From Aquatica leii (taxonomy: Eukaryota > Arthropoda > Insecta > Coleoptera > Lampyridae): 64,000 nt of DNA. Made by a program: the position numbers and the translations under genes. The stretch spans positions 183,257,027 to 183,321,026 of the forward strand of contig CM069432.1 in assembly GCA_035610365.1 (NCBI GenBank). Reading direction: 5' to 3'. How positions within the stretch are numbered: position 1 is the first letter of the stretch; each line of letters starts with the position of its first letter. Shown here piece after piece: positions 60,988 to 64,000 of the stretch. The notes under the pieces are model-generated. The model saw only the letters and a program-made list of their open reading frames with translations, was not told where the DNA came from and did not search any database.

Positions 60988-62305
60988 ATAATAATAATTT
61001 ATTTATTGACAGATCAAAAGAAAAACGTAACAGACATTATCACAAAATCAATATAATATCCTGTCAAAAAGTACCTGGTCAAGTCACCCACCTGAGCAGA
61101 TGCATTGTTTTTCTTCCAGGTCTTGTACACTACATTTATACCTTATATTTCAGCGCTTCTCAATTGCATAAAAATTAAATAAGTATTTCTATGTATAAAC
61201 AAAATATGACAACAAAAAAGGACAACCATTTAAATTTCTTAATTATAACTTTAAACAAAGTAGTAATTGCAACGAAGTGAACAAACAAACAAATCTTACT
61301 GTTATAGTTGTTGACTCATTAACATTTGTTTCAAATGTGCTTTTAACGACCCAGGCATTAGCAACTTCCAATCATAATTTATATTATTATAAATCGAAGC
61401 GATGTTGTATGAAAATGACCGTCTAAATAACGTCTTACTGTGTCGTGGAACAGATATTAACCCTCGGTGCCGTAGATTTAAATTATGAATATCTGTGCGG
61501 AAAGTTATTTTATCATATAGGTAAGGTGGGCTTTTGTACAATAGTATTTTATGAACAAAGATACAGAAATGTATGTGCTTCTCTGAACCACTTTCAGCCA
61601 CTGCGCAGTTTTTAGGGCAAAACAAATACATTGACGGCGACCTATACCATAAATAAAACGTACACAACAATTTTGAACCTTTTGTATCCTATTAGCCTCA
61701 CGCCAATCTAAACAAGGACCATAAATAACATCGCAATAGTTAAAATGGCTTAAAACTAGCGTATCACAGAGAAGTTTACGAACATATAGAGAGAGAGATT
61801 GACGATACGGATAAATTGTTCGAAAAGACGAGTATGCTTTTCTAATTGTTGAAGATATATGACTCCTAAACCTAAGATCAACATCCAAGATTAACCCTAG
61901 ATTTTTCGCTTCATGCTGAAATACAAGAACATTATCACCCAGATTGATAGATATATTAGTCTCGAGGAAATTCCTCACAGTCTTGCTACAGAACAAAAGA
62001 ACCGAAGATTTCGCCGGATTTATACTGAGGCAGTGGTCGTGAGTCATCCGTAAAAGGTTTGAGAGATCCGTGTTAATGTATTGTTGTGCTCTTAAATAGT
62101 CAGATGTTTTAAACGAAAAGTATAATTGTGAGTCATGAGCATACAAGTGGAACTTACATGAGTTTAGGCATTGGAAAATATGACACGTATAAATGGAAAA
62201 TAGCAAAGGTCCAAGGACGAAGCCTTGTGGAACGCCACAGGAAACTAGAGTAAATTTAGACAACTTATCATTAGCTCTGACAGTTGAGTAAAAGCTTATT
62301 TTAAA
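60988..62305 (-). mobile_element. 5'-truncated LINE (non-LTR retrotransposon)
   Basis: The minus strand holds the second half of a LINE reverse transcriptase, the following thumb and C-terminal region, a 3' non-coding stretch, and an AATAAATAAATTATTATT-like tail ending near 60988. The 5' end breaks off near 62305 inside the reverse transcriptase, the usual result of incomplete target-primed reverse transcription. No target duplication was found. The clade (Jockey/CR1-like) is not firmly assignable by eye. Confidence 0.75.
61302..62303 (-). pseudogene. LINE reverse transcriptase, truncated and mutated
   Basis: The frame 62303-61505 starts inside the protein ([14 protein letters not shown], then [18 protein letters not shown], the motif B region). 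It reaches [13 protein letters not shown], where the catalytic YADD has become YAHD (His codon 62135-62137), then [17 protein letters not shown] and [20 protein letters not shown]. Near 61540 the frame shifts and continues as [34 protein letters not shown] and a stop at 61302. The endonuclease and the first half of the reverse transcriptase are absent. Confidence 0.8.
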
Positions 62306-64000
62306 GAAGATTTAATGAATTTAATTGATAAATTAAATTTTAACAATTTTTTTTTTAATTTAAATAAATGATTTTGACTATTTTTAAAATAGTGTTTTTT
62401 AATTTTTTTTAGAATTTATGTATGCTTTAAATGGGACCATTATGTAATCAGGAGTTATAATAAAAATTCATCATCATTTTAAACATTTTTAAAATCAATT
62501 ATTTGAGTTAAACATAAAAATATTTGTTTACCAAAATCAATATTAATATCAAATCAAAGCTCATTAATTTTTCTTTAAAATGAGCTATTATTCAACTCTG
62601 TAGGATTTATAGAACTCAAATTAGAGCATAGTTTAGCTATTAACTAAATAAATAAAAAACTACAAGAGATAGGATTTTTAAAAAATTATATTTGACTTGA
62701 AAATGAAACGAAGTTTCAACAAAATTTGAAATGGTAAAGTTAAGTGCCATAATGATTTGATATGGAATGACAGAATTAATGGATTTGCAGTATAGATATT
62801 AAATCTTTAATTGTTTTTTCTACTTTTACATTTGTTTTGACTTCGATAAACAAAACAAATATCAATTATCTCAACTTATCTTATTAATTTCATTGTTAAT
62901 GTTAAGAAGCTAAATAAATACTGTAGTATTGTAACTCAATCTTTTATACATAGCTATTTCATCCAATTTATAATTTTAATTAAACACTAATTAATTAACT
63001 ACTCTAAATAACTGCACGTAGACTAAAAAATAATAGATTTTATTTTCTTCTTAATGTTCTTATTTTTATGCTCTTCTGTTGTATTTTTTAAGATTTTATT
63101 TTATATGACACTGAGCATAGTAGTCAAACAATTAATTTTTTTTAAATATTTTAACTAGCTCATTTTACGAACAAAGAAATTGTTTTCTTTTATTGGCTTA
63201 AAGTGATCATTGAATTTTTTAGTACATGCCTTATTATTTTATTATTTTCATTGTGGTATACAATACCATCCGTCTACTACAAGACATAACTGTTATATCT
63301 TTATTTAACTACATTACGAAATTTGGTTATTATTATGTCACAGTATATTTGTTAAATAGTAGTATCACTTTGCGTCGGCTATTTTGATCTTTTTGGTTTT
63401 AATTAAACCTCGCGCATGTTAAGTACAACACACAGAATTTCGGATTAGTTTGGTACGGTTCCTATTATATGTAAATGTAGTTGTTGGCGTGAATCACGCA
63501 TTCGCAATAAAGTAAATCAAATTCTTAAATAAAAGAATATAATAACGTTTTAAAATAATAAAGCATGCTTTATAAAGAATAAGTAAAATAGTTCAAGTTT
63601 CTACGAGTTACTTTTGTATTACAAATTTCCATTCTGAATAATTCCCGTGTGGTCGATTTCTCAGAAGCTTGTGAATTGAAAAATATTTTTTTATAAACTA
63701 AATACAAGCAGTGGCAATTTTTCCACTTGGCCATTTAGTTAATGATTCTATAGAAAATACTAAAAACTGTTTTATTATTAATTTGCATTTACAAATATGT
63801 AGCGTTTCATTTTGTTTATTACAAAGAAAGATAAAATGAGTTTGAATATAAATATTTTATTAAGTAAGAATGCGTTTATAAAGTTTTAATAATGAAATGA
63901 CCCTCTTGCAGCATTGACCACCAGCCGCCACTAAATACAAGTAATTTTCACAAAGAGAGAATTTAGGTGCTAACTTTGTTTTACATAATAATATTTCAGT
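62306..64000. other. No gene recognised
   Basis: AT-rich DNA. Near 63919-63935 the string GACCACCAGCCGCCACTA resembles the inverted end of a DNA transposon (TAGTGGCGGCTGG), but its partner would lie outside the window or is unrecognised. Confidence 0.4.

Noticed and set aside
63919..63935. Transposon end CCGCCACTA
   Set aside because: No partner end could be matched convincingly. CAGTGGCGACTCGT near 38892 is 25 kb away and differs.

Overview
The window is AT-rich eukaryotic DNA with no operons, rRNA or bacterial-type genes. The repertoire (Penelope-like elements, piggyBac, mariner-type, animal CACTA-like, Mutator-like and LINE relics) points to an arthropod, most likely an insect. The species cannot be named from this sequence. 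No complete host gene was found. The best host-type signals are a short candidate first coding exon on the minus strand (57290-57369) and two possible promoter/first-exon patches (about 46303 and 55308). The window reads as intergenic or long-intron DNA filled with decayed mobile elements.

Left part (1-17.7 kb): a Penelope-like retroelement (1915-4489), flanked by 13-bp direct repeats, sits inside an older inverted-repeat element (1528-5382). Its reverse transcriptase motifs are intact, but it has one in-frame stop and an internal deletion in its GIY-YIG endonuclease. Two more copies of the family follow: a 3' fragment at 6818-7229 and a 118-bp miniature at 16266-16383, also flanked by 13-bp repeats. 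Between them lie an unclassified repeat-type ORF (6250-6735), a broken CACTA/EnSpm-like transposase (7922-9868), a 221-bp Penelope-type mini-element with perfect 18-bp ends (10001-10221), and a broken intron-bearing DUF4806-like gene (10581-11488) on the same strand as the transposase. Fragments of Ty3/gypsy, MULE and piggyBac genes come next.

Middle part (18-43 kb): two MITE-like elements (18914-19056; 21454-22655), a third Penelope-like family in two copies (24633-26072; 28320-29060), a Mutator-like transposase relic (29230-30612), several short-loop inverted repeats, and fragments of TE-associated proteins (33564-34026; 42419-42753).

Right part (43-64 kb): mostly unannotated AT-rich DNA with foldback elements, a second degenerate CACTA-like relic (50650-51925), a mariner-type relic (53880-54590) and a 5'-truncated LINE (60988-62305) whose catalytic YADD reads YAHD.

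The recurring theme is that three Penelope-like families carry a hammerhead-ribozyme-like core (CTGANGA, short stem, GAAAC) in their terminal repeats. All family assignments come from reading conserved protein and terminal motifs by eye. No database search was possible.
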